From Flavipsychrobacter sp. (GTDB lineage Bacteria; Bacteroidota; Bacteroidia; Chitinophagales; Chitinophagaceae): 64,000 nucleotides of DNA. Position numbers and translations under genes: made by a program. Location: contig JAWKLD010000001.1 in the NCBI GenBank assembly GCA_041392855.1, positions 1,784,001 through 1,848,000 on the forward strand, in the 5' to 3' direction. Every line of letters starts with the position of its first letter. The first letter of the stretch is position 1. The notes under the pieces are model-generated. The model did not search any database. It was not told the origin of the DNA and saw only the letters and a list, made by a program, of their open reading frames with translations. Shown piece by piece: positions 53,199 through 60,762 of the stretch.

Positions 53199-53774
53199 TC
53201 AAGCCCCCTGAGGGTAATACCCCTCAATGCATATAATAAAGTTTATCCCCATGTAGGGCTGCATATTGGCATGTGCTTCACTATTACCAGCTGCTCCAAA
53301 CTCAAGACTAACGTTAATGTCTAAATCTGAAGATTTCATATTCCCGTTAGAACTTGGTGCATAAGGGACAACGGGTGAACCGAAAGCAATGTTTCCTAAA
53401 TACGCCACTTCAGGGTCGTCGGAATAGGCCATGCCAGAGGCTACCAAATTTATTTCCACTTCTACTTTTGCTTCGGCATCATGAGTATGCGTAGGCATTT
53501 GTGCTTGTGTCAGGGTTACTGTTTCTGTTCCTGTTTGGCTACCTAAAGTATAGTTGGATAGCCCTTCTGCCTGCCCTGCACCTATTGCTGCTTTCCCATT
53601 TAGGTTGGGTAGGTTAAAACTACCATGCGGAGCAGTAGAAGTATAGGTATCACTTAATATAGCATACAATGCCTGATAGTCATCTATAACTAATGGCTGC
53701 CCATTGCAAAATGCCCATCCTTGGGGAACATACGGGCCAGCGTAATAACGTATCTCTCCTAAATATCCTATCAT
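53199..53774 (-). CDS. Tail-collar protein 4
   Basis: 191 residues from MIGYLGEIRYYAGPY; a longer frame overlaps the upstream gene. It is the most divergent member in the collar region: 'LSDTYTSTAPHGSFNLPNLNGKAAIGAGQ' replaces the usual 'GGDGRTTF'. Keeps 'GWAFCNGQ', 'MPTHTH', 'SDDPEVAYLG' and the ending 'HANMQPYMGINFIICIEGYYPQGA'. Last gene of a six-gene operon. Confidence 0.86.
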   Translation of the reverse strand: MIGYLGEIRYYAGPYVPQGWAFCNGQPLVIDDYQALYAILSDTYTSTAPHGSFNLPNLNGKAAIGAGQAEGLSNYTLGSQTGTETVTLTQAQMPTHTHDAEAKVEVEINLVASGMAYSDDPEVAYLGNIAFGSPVVPYAPSSNGNMKSSDLDINVSLEFGAAGNSEAHANMQPYMGINFIICIEGYYPQGA

Positions 53775-53799
53775 AGTTTCAAGTTTATACTGTTTTTCA

Positions 53800-54423
53800 T
53801 TATGCCTGATGAGGGTAATCACCACTGGTGCATATAATATAATTGACGGCCACAACGGGCATTATATTCGGGTGCCCCTGACTACTTCCTGTAGTAGCCA
53901 CTTTGGGATTAATATCTATAGTCTCATCCCAAGAAGCCATATAACTAGAAGGCCCTACTAGCGTAGTATTATACACGCTATTACCATCCTCCTCCAAGGC
54001 AAATACTGCATCTACAGGGCTATTCGTATCTCCTACATCACCATTATAAGCGGGCGGAGTATAGCTGGCAGAGCTAGCCATATATCTATCTTCAGAGGCG
54101 GCATGTTTATGCTTTGGCATTTGTGCTTCTGTTAAGCTCACCATTTCCTGTCCACCTACTTCACCTAATGTCCTATTTGATAAACCAATACCTTGAAACA
54201 TTCCCATCATTATTTTACCTCTTGTATCTGGCAAAGCAAATGTAGAGGTGCCATTTCCTCCAAAGGCTGCACCCAATAATGCAAAAAGACTTTCGTTATC
54301 CGCAATAGGCAACAATTGCCCTTCGCAAAAAGCCCAATTTTCTGGTGCTTTTTGCCCTGCAAACATTCTCACCTCTCCTAAGTAGCCTTGCATTACTGCT
54401 ATTGTTGGCATTCCTGATGACAT
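53800..54423 (-). CDS. Tail-collar protein 5
   Basis: 207 residues as annotated; by homology translation may start ten codons later at MQGYLGEVRMFAG. 'NWAFCEGQLLPI', 'FGGNGTSTFALPDTRGKIMMGMFQG', 'MPKHKHAA', insert 'PPAYNGDVGDTNSPVDAVFALEEDG' (DDP replaced by NSP) and ending 'GHPNIMPVVAVNYIICTSGDYPHQA'. Confidence 0.86.
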   Translation of the reverse strand: MSSGMPTIAVMQGYLGEVRMFAGQKAPENWAFCEGQLLPIADNESLFALLGAAFGGNGTSTFALPDTRGKIMMGMFQGIGLSNRTLGEVGGQEMVSLTEAQMPKHKHAASEDRYMASSASYTPPAYNGDVGDTNSPVDAVFALEEDGNSVYNTTLVGPSSYMASWDETIDINPKVATTGSSQGHPNIMPVVAVNYIICTSGDYPHQA

Positions 54424-54444
54424 AGTTCTTTGTTTTTAATTAAG

Positions 54445-55041
54445 TTAACTACGGGTAGGATAGTTCCCTACCGTACATATAATAAAGTTGAGCACCAAAA
54501 AGGGCTGCATGTTAGTATGCGATTGATCACTTCCCGAGTAAGACACATTTACCGTTACATCTGTTACAGTTGCATCACCGGGAGCCATCCCTGTATCTGC
54601 TGATTGGCTGCTATACATTGCGGTAGCAACACCAGGGTAGCCACCACTCGCATAGCTAACATTACCAAATGGCTCATCGCTACAAGGCATTGCCGTTTTT
54701 ACTCGTTCCTCTATTGCATTTACTGTATGTGTATGATTCGGCAAATTGCTACTAACTAATGGCACATTTTCTAACCCACCTTTTTGACCCAAAATATATG
54801 CACTGGAAGGTGGAGTTGATGTAGGATTGGGACCAATAGGCGCACGCCCTCTTAGGTCAGGCAAACCAAATGTGACACGACCATCGCCACCGTAAGTAAG
54901 ACCAATTATGGAGTAAAGCGCAGTGTAATCACTGATAGGCAATACTTGCCCTTCGCAAAAACTCCAACCGGCGGGGGCTATACCAAATGCGGCCATTCTT
55001 ATCTCGCCAAGCGTACATACGTTAGTTACTGTTTCCGACAT
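54445..55041 (-). CDS. Tail-collar protein 6
   Basis: 198 residues with an eight-residue N-terminal extension before 'CTLGEIRMAAFGIAPAGWSFCEGQVLPI'. 'YGGDGRVTFGLPDLRGRAPIGPNP', 'LPNHTHTV', a distinct insert 'TAMPCSDEPFGNVSYASGGYPG' lacking DDP, and ending 'QSHTNMQPFLVLNFIICTVGNYPTRS'. Confidence 0.87.
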   Translation of the reverse strand: MSETVTNVCTLGEIRMAAFGIAPAGWSFCEGQVLPISDYTALYSIIGLTYGGDGRVTFGLPDLRGRAPIGPNPTSTPPSSAYILGQKGGLENVPLVSSNLPNHTHTVNAIEERVKTAMPCSDEPFGNVSYASGGYPGVATAMYSSQSADTGMAPGDATVTDVTVNVSYSGSDQSHTNMQPFLVLNFIICTVGNYPTRS

Positions 55042-55097
55042 TCTGATAGTTTTCTGTTTAATAATGCTTATTTCAATTGTACCTGCACAATCAGTTA

Positions 55098-55694
55098 TTA
55101 ACTTCTTTCAGGGTATGCTCCTTGAGTACATATAATAAATTGCAACACACACATAGGCTGAATATTGCTATGCGGCAGGAAACTGCCACCTGTACTGCCT
55201 GTTTCTCCACAGGTAATTGTTCCTGTTACAGTATCTACATTTATGTCTTGGGTAGACATAGTAATGTTGTTTGAGCTAGTGGAATAGATATCCCCTATGT
55301 CTGACAGGGCCAAATAAGCTCCTGTAGGATCATCGGTAGTAGCTTCATCTGCATTACATTTTAGCGCGAACTTACCAATATGAGCCTGCGATATAACACT
55401 ATGCGTATGTGCAGGCAATTCTGCAGTAGTAAGCGCTACGCTATTACTTCCCCCTTGCCGACCAAGTACATAATTGCTCAAACCTTCACCTTTCCCAACA
55501 CCTATAGCTACTCTTCCCCTCATATCGGGCAAGCCAAATGTAGTGCGTCCATCCCCTCCATACCTAGTGCCCAGTACTGAGTAAAGCGATGGATAACTAG
55601 CAATAGCTAATTGTTGCCCTTCGCAGGAAGCCCACCATTTGGGCACAATATATCCTGAAAACCAACGAATTTCTCCAACTGTTCCTCCTTCCAT
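55098..55694 (-). CDS. Tail-collar protein 7
   Basis: 198 residues: 'MEGGTVGEIRWFSGYIVPKWWASCEGQQLAI', 'YGGDGRTTFGLPDMRGRVAIGVGKGEGLSNYVLG', 'LPAHTHSV', insert 'LKCNADEATTDDPTGAYLA' and ending 'PHSNIQPMCVLQFIICTQGAYPERS'. The insert is close to those of proteins 1 and 10. Confidence 0.87.
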   Translation of the reverse strand: MEGGTVGEIRWFSGYIVPKWWASCEGQQLAIASYPSLYSVLGTRYGGDGRTTFGLPDMRGRVAIGVGKGEGLSNYVLGRQGGSNSVALTTAELPAHTHSVISQAHIGKFALKCNADEATTDDPTGAYLALSDIGDIYSTSSNNITMSTQDINVDTVTGTITCGETGSTGGSFLPHSNIQPMCVLQFIICTQGAYPERS

Positions 55695-55708
55695 ATTAAA
55701 ATGTTTTT

Positions 55709-56284
55709 TTACGATTTTGAAGGCGTTTCTCCATCAATACAAATAATATATTGCAACGCTGTATATGCCTGCATGTTGTTGTGTGGCTGACCAGAACCCG
55801 TGTTTGCCAGATCAACAGATAAATCTAAGCTTACATCATTCAAGGCCAACATGCTGGCATCACTTGTTGATGCATAAATGCTTTCTCCATTGGACTCTAA
55901 AGCATAAACCGTATTTCCTCTAGGGTCATCCGTGTCTCCTTCATCGCTATAAGCAGGAGGAGAGACCTTACAATTATATGATCCTGTTAGTACATGATTA
56001 TGAGCATACATTTGCTCAACAGTCAACGCAACAGCTTCTTCTCCTCCTACGTCTCCCGCTTGCCATTTGGTCAGGGTAGCACCAGCACCGGCACCAATTA
56101 CTACACGACCTCTTGTATCAGGCAGCGCAAAAGTAGTTGTACCATTACCGCCCCATGTAGCACCTATCACGTCATATAATTTTTGATTACTGCTTATAGG
56201 CAATAGTTGACCCTCACAAAAAGCCCAACCCCGAGGGGCAAAATCACCGGCAAACAAACGAACCTCTCCATAAAATCCTTCCAT
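55709..56284 (-). CDS. Tail-collar protein 8
   Basis: 191 residues: 'MEGFYGEVRLFAGDFAPRGWAFCEGQLLPI', 'WGGNGTTTFALPDTRGRVVIGAGAG', 'MYAHNHVL', insert 'PPAYSDEGDTDDPRGNTVYALESNGES' and ending 'QPHNNMQAYTALQYIICIDGETPSKS'. Insert type shared with protein 5 (PPAY). Confidence 0.87.
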   Translation of the reverse strand: MEGFYGEVRLFAGDFAPRGWAFCEGQLLPISSNQKLYDVIGATWGGNGTTTFALPDTRGRVVIGAGAGATLTKWQAGDVGGEEAVALTVEQMYAHNHVLTGSYNCKVSPPAYSDEGDTDDPRGNTVYALESNGESIYASTSDASMLALNDVSLDLSVDLANTGSGQPHNNMQAYTALQYIICIDGETPSKS

Positions 56285-56325
56285 CGATCAATGTTTTATA
56301 GTTTTAAAAAATGGCTGCTATCCAA

Positions 56326-56898
56326 CTAGTTTCTTTGTGGAAAATTCCCCATCATACAAATAATGTAATTCATTGCAAGAAACGGCTGCATATTGGAGTG
56401 AGGCTGACTACCTCCGGTATTACCTACGGTATAATAACCCGCAACCTGAACATCTACACTAGCCATTGCAGTATCTGGAGTCTCAGTACTATATACATCA
56501 TAACCGATCACTTCTGCGGGTAGTGCATTTGACGGATCGTCGGTTGTCGCATCCATATAATTACATACAAAAGTTGCTTGCCCGCTTTCTACCTCTCCAT
56601 GTGGGCTATGATTGTGCGAGGGCAGGTTATATGATCTTAACGATACTGTTTCGGTCCCACCAACCTGCCCACACCTATAGGTATTCCCTCCGGGCATTGA
56701 CCCCATACCAACAGGTACACGACCACGCATTCTAGGTAGTGCAAATGTAGTTCTGCCATCGCCTCCCCACATGGTACCCATTAACGAAAAAAGTGCTTGA
56801 TTTTGCCTTATACTTAATAGCTGGCCTTGGCAAAAGGCCCAATTTCTAGGTTCAAAGTTACCCGCAAACAAACGGACCTCTCCCATTGTTCCTATCAT
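56326..56898 (-). CDS. Tail-collar protein 9, first gene of the six-gene operon
   Basis: 190 residues: 'MIGTMGEVRLFAGNFEPRNWAFCQGQLLSI', 'WGGDGRTTFALPRMRGRVPVGMGS', 'LPSHNHSP', insert 'FVCNYMDATTDDPSNALPA' and ending 'QPHSNMQPFLAMNYIICMMGNFPQRN'. Directly preceded by a palindrome-type promoter. Confidence 0.88.
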   Translation of the reverse strand: MIGTMGEVRLFAGNFEPRNWAFCQGQLLSIRQNQALFSLMGTMWGGDGRTTFALPRMRGRVPVGMGSMPGGNTYRCGQVGGTETVSLRSYNLPSHNHSPHGEVESGQATFVCNYMDATTDDPSNALPAEVIGYDVYSTETPDTAMASVDVQVAGYYTVGNTGGSQPHSNMQPFLAMNYIICMMGNFPQRN

Positions 56899-56954
56899 GG
56901 TGATATTTTTTAGTGTAGCAAAAGGGCTTTTAAAATGCTCCTTTTATGGTGCGA

Positions 56955-56999
56955 TAAAAATACCGTTTTACCACTCTGCAAAAAGGGGTATTACTACCC
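56955..56999 (-). promoter_or_regulatory. Palindrome-type promoter of the six-gene collar operon
   Basis: Minus strand GGGTAGTAATACCC (56999-56986), 23 bp, -7 TATTTTTA (56962-56955). Confidence 0.75.
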
Positions 57000-57041
57000 T
57001 ACTGATAGTGTTAGTTTTTTTTACAAATGCTGCATAAGAAC

Positions 57042-57082
57042 AAAAAAAAGTCGGGCACACCGAACGCTGCGTACCCGACTTT
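57042..57082 (-). terminator. Terminator of the three-gene collar operon
   Basis: AAAGTCGGG (57047-57055) pairs with CCCGACTTT (57074-57082); A8 on the plus strand gives a T run on the minus strand. Lies 24 bp after the stop at 57106. Confidence 0.85.
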
Positions 57083-57105
57083 GAGACTCATTGCTTACTG
57101 CGGCA

Positions 57106-57675
57106 TTAGTTCCTCGAAGGGAAAATACCTTGCATGCATATGACGTAGTTCATTGCCAAAAAAGGCTGCATATTAGTATGCGATAAGTTACCTCCGTTTT
57201 GATAACAAGTAACGCTACCAGATATAGCTAATGGAGCATTAGCCATCGCACCATCTTTATTACTGTTATAAATAGTTTCTCCACCCGGTGGCAATGCCGG
57301 ATATGCTCCTGATGGATCATCAGTTGTCGCGTCATCAGAGCTACATTTTGGTTGGAATGCACCACTCAAGTTTTGAGCCACAGCATGTGTATGTGATGGT
57401 ATTTGTGTTGTTGTTAGTGTCACATCTGTTGCACCTGTTTTCTCACCTAGTGTGTAGCTACTCAAACCTGTTCCTGTACCCTGGCCTATTGCTGATCTTC
57501 CCGTCAAGTCAGGCAAGCCAAATGTGGTACGGCCGTCGCCACCATATATCGTTCCTAGTAATGAAAATAATGCCTGATTGGCTGCAATAGAAAGTAGTTG
57601 ACCTTCGCAATAAGCCCATGTACGTGGGGGGAAGTTCCCGGCAAATAATCTTACTTCTGCCATTGTTCCTTGCAT
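57106..57675 (-). CDS. Tail-collar protein 10
   Basis: 189 residues: 'MQGTMAEVRLFAGNFPPRTWAYCEGQLLSI', 'YGGDGRTTFGLPDLTGRSAIGQGTGTGLSSYTLGEKTG', 'IPSHTHAV', insert 'FQPKCSSDDATTDDPSGAYPA' and ending 'LSHTNMQPFLAMNYVICMQGIFPSRN'. Last gene of a three-gene operon ending at a strong terminator. Confidence 0.88.
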   Translation of the reverse strand: MQGTMAEVRLFAGNFPPRTWAYCEGQLLSIAANQALFSLLGTIYGGDGRTTFGLPDLTGRSAIGQGTGTGLSSYTLGEKTGATDVTLTTTQIPSHTHAVAQNLSGAFQPKCSSDDATTDDPSGAYPALPPGGETIYNSNKDGAMANAPLAISGSVTCYQNGGNLSHTNMQPFLAMNYVICMQGIFPSRN

Positions 57676-57710
57676 AGTATAAATATTTTAGAATGATTTA
57701 ATGTTGTTAA

Positions 57711-58283
57711 TTAGTTCCTTGACGGAAATATACCTTGCATACAAATGATGTAGTGCAATGTATTGACTGGCTGAATGTTATTGTGCGACTGAGAACCTCC
57801 TGTATCGTGCGCTGTAACATTACCTGTAATGGTCAACGGACTTACATCCATTACGCCATCGGCAGTAGAGCCATATACTCTGGCACCACCATCATGTATT
57901 GCCAATACTGCACCTGCAGGGTCATCAGTAGATCCAGTATCAGCTTGTGCACCAGGTATTACTGTAGCCTTTAGTGTAGACGATGTAAGCAAGTGATTAT
58001 GCATTGGCATTTCTAGTTGCGTAAGCGTTACTCTTTCTTGGCCACCTTTAGCACCTATACGTCTTTCTGTAAGACCAGGGCCTTGACCTGCACCTAGCAC
58101 CAGTCTACTACGTGTATCAGGCAGTGCAAATGTGGTACGACCGTCACCACCATATATCGTTCCTATTAGAGAAAATAATGCCGTGTGTGTGCTAATAGCA
58201 AGCAGCTGTCCTTCGCAATATGACCAGTTGCGCGGAGCAAAATTGCTGGCAAAAAGGCGAACTTCACCTATATATCCTTCCAT
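57711..58283 (-). CDS. Tail-collar protein 11
   Basis: 190 residues: 'MEGYIGEVRLFASNFAPRNWSYCEGQLLAI', 'YGGDGRTTFALPDTRSRLVLGAGQGPGL', 'MPMHNHLL', insert 'AQADTGSTDDPAGAVLAIHDGG' and ending 'QSHNNIQPVNTLHYIICMQGIFPSRN'. Resembles protein 2 in the first operon (same insert type), supporting operon duplication. Confidence 0.88.
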   Translation of the reverse strand: MEGYIGEVRLFASNFAPRNWSYCEGQLLAISTHTALFSLIGTIYGGDGRTTFALPDTRSRLVLGAGQGPGLTERRIGAKGGQERVTLTQLEMPMHNHLLTSSTLKATVIPGAQADTGSTDDPAGAVLAIHDGGARVYGSTADGVMDVSPLTITGNVTAHDTGGSQSHNNIQPVNTLHYIICMQGIFPSRN

Positions 58284-58314
58284 AATATTATAATAGTTTT
58301 AATGATTTATTGAA

Positions 58315-58884
58315 TTAGTTTCTTGACGGGAAAATACCGAACTCGCATATCACATAGTGCATTGCTATCCAAGGCTGCATGTTTTCGTGAGATTGAGAAC
58401 CACCAGAATTACCCATGGTTAATGAACCACCAATTACGCCATCAGAATGTCCTGCTGTAGCATCTGCCGTTGTGCCATACATAGGGCTTGCAGAAAGAGA
58501 CATATTAGCTCCTGCAGGATCGTCTACGTTGCCACCATCATCAGAGTTAGCATTGAAATTGGCATGACCCGAAAGAGTAGATGAGTCCATAACATGTGAG
58601 TGCGATGGCAGCTGGGTAATGTTTAGCGTTACATGTTCCTGACCGCCTTTTTCGCCAAGACGATAGTCAGGCAAACCTGCTCCACGACCTTGTTGAATTG
58701 GCACACGGCCTCTGAAATCAGGCAGGGCAAATGTAGTGCGCCCGTCTCCGCCATAAATTGTTCCGATAATAGAGAACAAAGCCGTATTTGAGCTAATCGC
58801 TATCAGTTGCCCGTTGCAGAACGCCCATGCTCTGGGAGCAAAATCGTAAGCGACCATACGAACTTCTCCAATAGTTCCTTCCAT
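58315..58884 (-). CDS. Tail-collar protein 12, first gene of its operon
   Basis: 189 residues: 'MEGTIGEVRMVAYDFAPRAWAFCNGQLIAI', 'YGGDGRTTFALPDFRGRVPIQQGRGAGLPDYRLGEKGG', 'LPSHSHVM', insert 'NANSDDGGNVDDPAGANMS' and ending 'QSHENMQPWIAMHYVICEFGIFPSRN'. Paralogue pair of protein 3; both lead their operons behind the same promoter type. Confidence 0.88.
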   Translation of the reverse strand: MEGTIGEVRMVAYDFAPRAWAFCNGQLIAISSNTALFSIIGTIYGGDGRTTFALPDFRGRVPIQQGRGAGLPDYRLGEKGGQEHVTLNITQLPSHSHVMDSSTLSGHANFNANSDDGGNVDDPAGANMSLSASPMYGTTADATAGHSDGVIGGSLTMGNSGGSQSHENMQPWIAMHYVICEFGIFPSRN

Positions 58885-59002
58885 ACTTTATATAGTTTAA
58901 ATGGTAAAAAAATCTTGTTTAAAAACACAAGAGGTTATAGAGTTATCACTATCATGGCAATGGTAATAGATATATGAAGAACTCTTTTAATTCTTGAACT
59001 TA

Positions 59003-59047
59003 TAAAGCTAAGTAGATAAAAATGGGTATAAAAGGGTGTTTTCACCC
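59003..59047 (-). promoter_or_regulatory. Palindrome-type promoter of the last collar operon
   Basis: Minus strand GGGTGAAAACACCC (59047-59034), 23 bp, -7 TAGCTTTA (59010-59003). A perfect GGGTG/CACCC palindrome. Confidence 0.75.
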
Positions 59048-59144
59048 TATTCGTGTTATTTCATTGCTAATTTTCTTATATAAATAAACCCTGCAACCTG
59101 CACACTTAAATAAACTGACAAAACACCCTCAAATTAAATAAGCT

Positions 59145-59152
59145 TATCTTTG
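59145..59152 (+). promoter_or_regulatory. Candidate -7 element of the helicase gene
   Basis: TATCTTTG, exact consensus, about 170 bp before the start codon. Confidence 0.4.
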
Positions 59153-59325
59153 CCCAAATACTGTATGGATAGTCATTCCTCTTAAGTAAGTCGTAGTCTT
59201 CCTCAAGTGCTTGTTTAGCCCTCCATTTTTATTTTACTAAAGACATCATATTTGATCATAATTCAGCTACATAACTATGCGGGCGATACCATTGCCATGT
59301 ATGCTAAGCTGTACGAATAATAACA

Positions 59326-60651
59326 ATGACATTTAAAGAATTAAACATAATGCCCCCGATATTGGAGGCATTGGCCACACAAGGGTACACTAGCCCCACA
59401 CCTATACAACAACAGGCCATACCTTATGTGCTTGAAGGCAGAGACCTACTAGGTTGTGCACAAACAGGCACGGGCAAAACGGCAGCATTTGCCATACCTA
59501 TATTACAAAACCTAAGTAAGCAAACCGCAGCTGCGCAAGCACGTGGCCGCAAACCTATACGCACTTTGGTGCTCACCCCTACACGTGAACTGGCTATACA
59601 GATCGGTGAGAACTTTTCGGAATATGGCAGACACCTTAGACTGAGCAATACTGTAATATTTGGCGGTGTACCACAAGGCAAGCAAGTACACGCCCTAAGA
59701 GGTGGTGTAGATATCTTGATTGCCACACCGGGCAGATTGCTAGATCTAATCGGGCAACGCATCATCAACCTATCGGATATTGAGATATTGGTGCTTGACG
59801 AGGCAGACCGTATGCTGGATATGGGTTTCATCCACGATATGAAACGTGTACTACAACTAGTACCCCAAAAGCGACAAACACTCTTCTTCTCTGCTACAAT
59901 GCCTAAGGAGATACAAAGCCTAAGCGATAGTATACTCACCAATGCGGCAGAGGTGAAAGTGACACCTGTATCTTCTACCGTAGAGGTGATACAACAAAGC
60001 GTATATTTTGTAGATAAAAAAGAGAAGCGCAAACTACTGGTGCATATACTAAAGGATAGATCCATTAGTCGCTCGCTGGTATTTAGCCGCACCAAACATG
60101 GTGCTGATAAGCTAGTACGTGAGCTGGCTAAAAACCACATACCTGCTGCTGCCATACACGGCAACAAATCTCAAAATGCCAGACAAAACGCACTACGCGA
60201 TTTTAAGAACAATAAGATACGCGTACTGGTAGCCACAGACATTGCAGCAAGAGGTATAGATATAGATGAGCTACCACACGTGATTAACTATGAGCTACCC
60301 GAAGTACCGGAAACCTATGTACACCGTATAGGACGTACGGGACGCGCTGGCGCGAATGGCGTGGCACTCTCTTTCTGTGATATAGAAGAGCGTAGCTACC
60401 TCAAAGACATACAAAAGCTGATAAAGATAGAACTACCTGTAGTGGAAGACCATCCCTTCCCCGCACAGATAACCACACCACCACCAAAGAAAAAAGGGCC
60501 TCCACCACCCCAACGCAAAAAATCGCCTAAGAAAAAGCACACGACCAGTGTGGAGGATAACAGCTTCTTACCCAAAGAACAAAAAAGCGGAAGCAACAGA
60601 AACAGACCTAGCCGCAACCGCAACAGTAGAGATAGAAATAACAGAAGATAA
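59326..60651 (+). CDS. DEAD-box ATP-dependent RNA helicase (RhlE-like)
   Basis: 441 residues with all helicase motifs: Q-motif 'GYTSPTPIQQQAIP', Walker A 'AQTGTGKT', 'PTRELAIQ', 'GG' and 'TPGRLLD', 'VLDEADRMLDMGF', 'SAT', and in the second domain 'ARGIDIDELPHVINYELP' and 'HRIGRTGRAG'. The C-terminal ~75 residues are basic and low in complexity (Pro/Lys then Asn/Arg-rich), an RNA-binding tail as in RhlE/CsdA types. Unwinds RNA duplexes in cold adaptation, ribosome assembly or decay. Confidence 0.95.
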   Translation: MTFKELNIMPPILEALATQGYTSPTPIQQQAIPYVLEGRDLLGCAQTGTGKTAAFAIPILQNLSKQTAAAQARGRKPIRTLVLTPTRELAIQIGENFSEYGRHLRLSNTVIFGGVPQGKQVHALRGGVDILIATPGRLLDLIGQRIINLSDIEILVLDEADRMLDMGFIHDMKRVLQLVPQKRQTLFFSATMPKEIQSLSDSILTNAAEVKVTPVSSTVEVIQQSVYFVDKKEKRKLLVHILKDRSISRSLVFSRTKHGADKLVRELAKNHIPAAAIHGNKSQNARQNALRDFKNNKIRVLVATDIAARGIDIDELPHVINYELPEVPETYVHRIGRTGRAGANGVALSFCDIEERSYLKDIQKLIKIELPVVEDHPFPAQITTPPPKKKGPPPPQRKKSPKKKHTTSVEDNSFLPKEQKSGSNRNRPSRNRNSRDRNNRR

Positions 60652-60655
60652 TTAC

Positions 60656-60688
60656 AAAGCCCCTCCCCAAAAGAGGGGCTTTATTTTT
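60656..60688 (+). terminator. Terminator after the helicase gene
   Basis: AAAGCCCCTC/GAGGGGCTTT stem with a 7-base loop and a following T-rich tail (TTTATTTTT). Confidence 0.92.
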
Positions 60689-60762
60689 GAAGCTTCAAGC
60701 TCGGCATGATGCGCTGCACCTTATCTTAATTATACAAACATCTTTGTATCTTCCCCCTGTCA

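Larger units (their letters stand above)
58885..59325. other. Divergent promoter region between collar operon and helicase
   Basis: Contains the collar operon promoter (59003-59047) and, on the plus strand, a TATCTTTG -7 match at 59145-59152, implying a helicase leader of about 165 bases. No gene seen. Confidence 0.5.

Noticed and set aside
40943..58884. Diversity-generating retroelement with collar proteins as targets
   Set aside because: No reverse transcriptase or template repeat was seen in the window. The variable inserts differ by whole segments rather than by adenine-directed changes.
40943..58884. Contractile injection system or prophage
   Set aside because: No sheath, tube, baseplate, spike or ATPase genes occur among the collar genes.
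59424..60167. Minus-strand frame of 247 codons
   Set aside because: Fully overlaps the helicase, whose motifs are unambiguous; no family features in the antisense translation.
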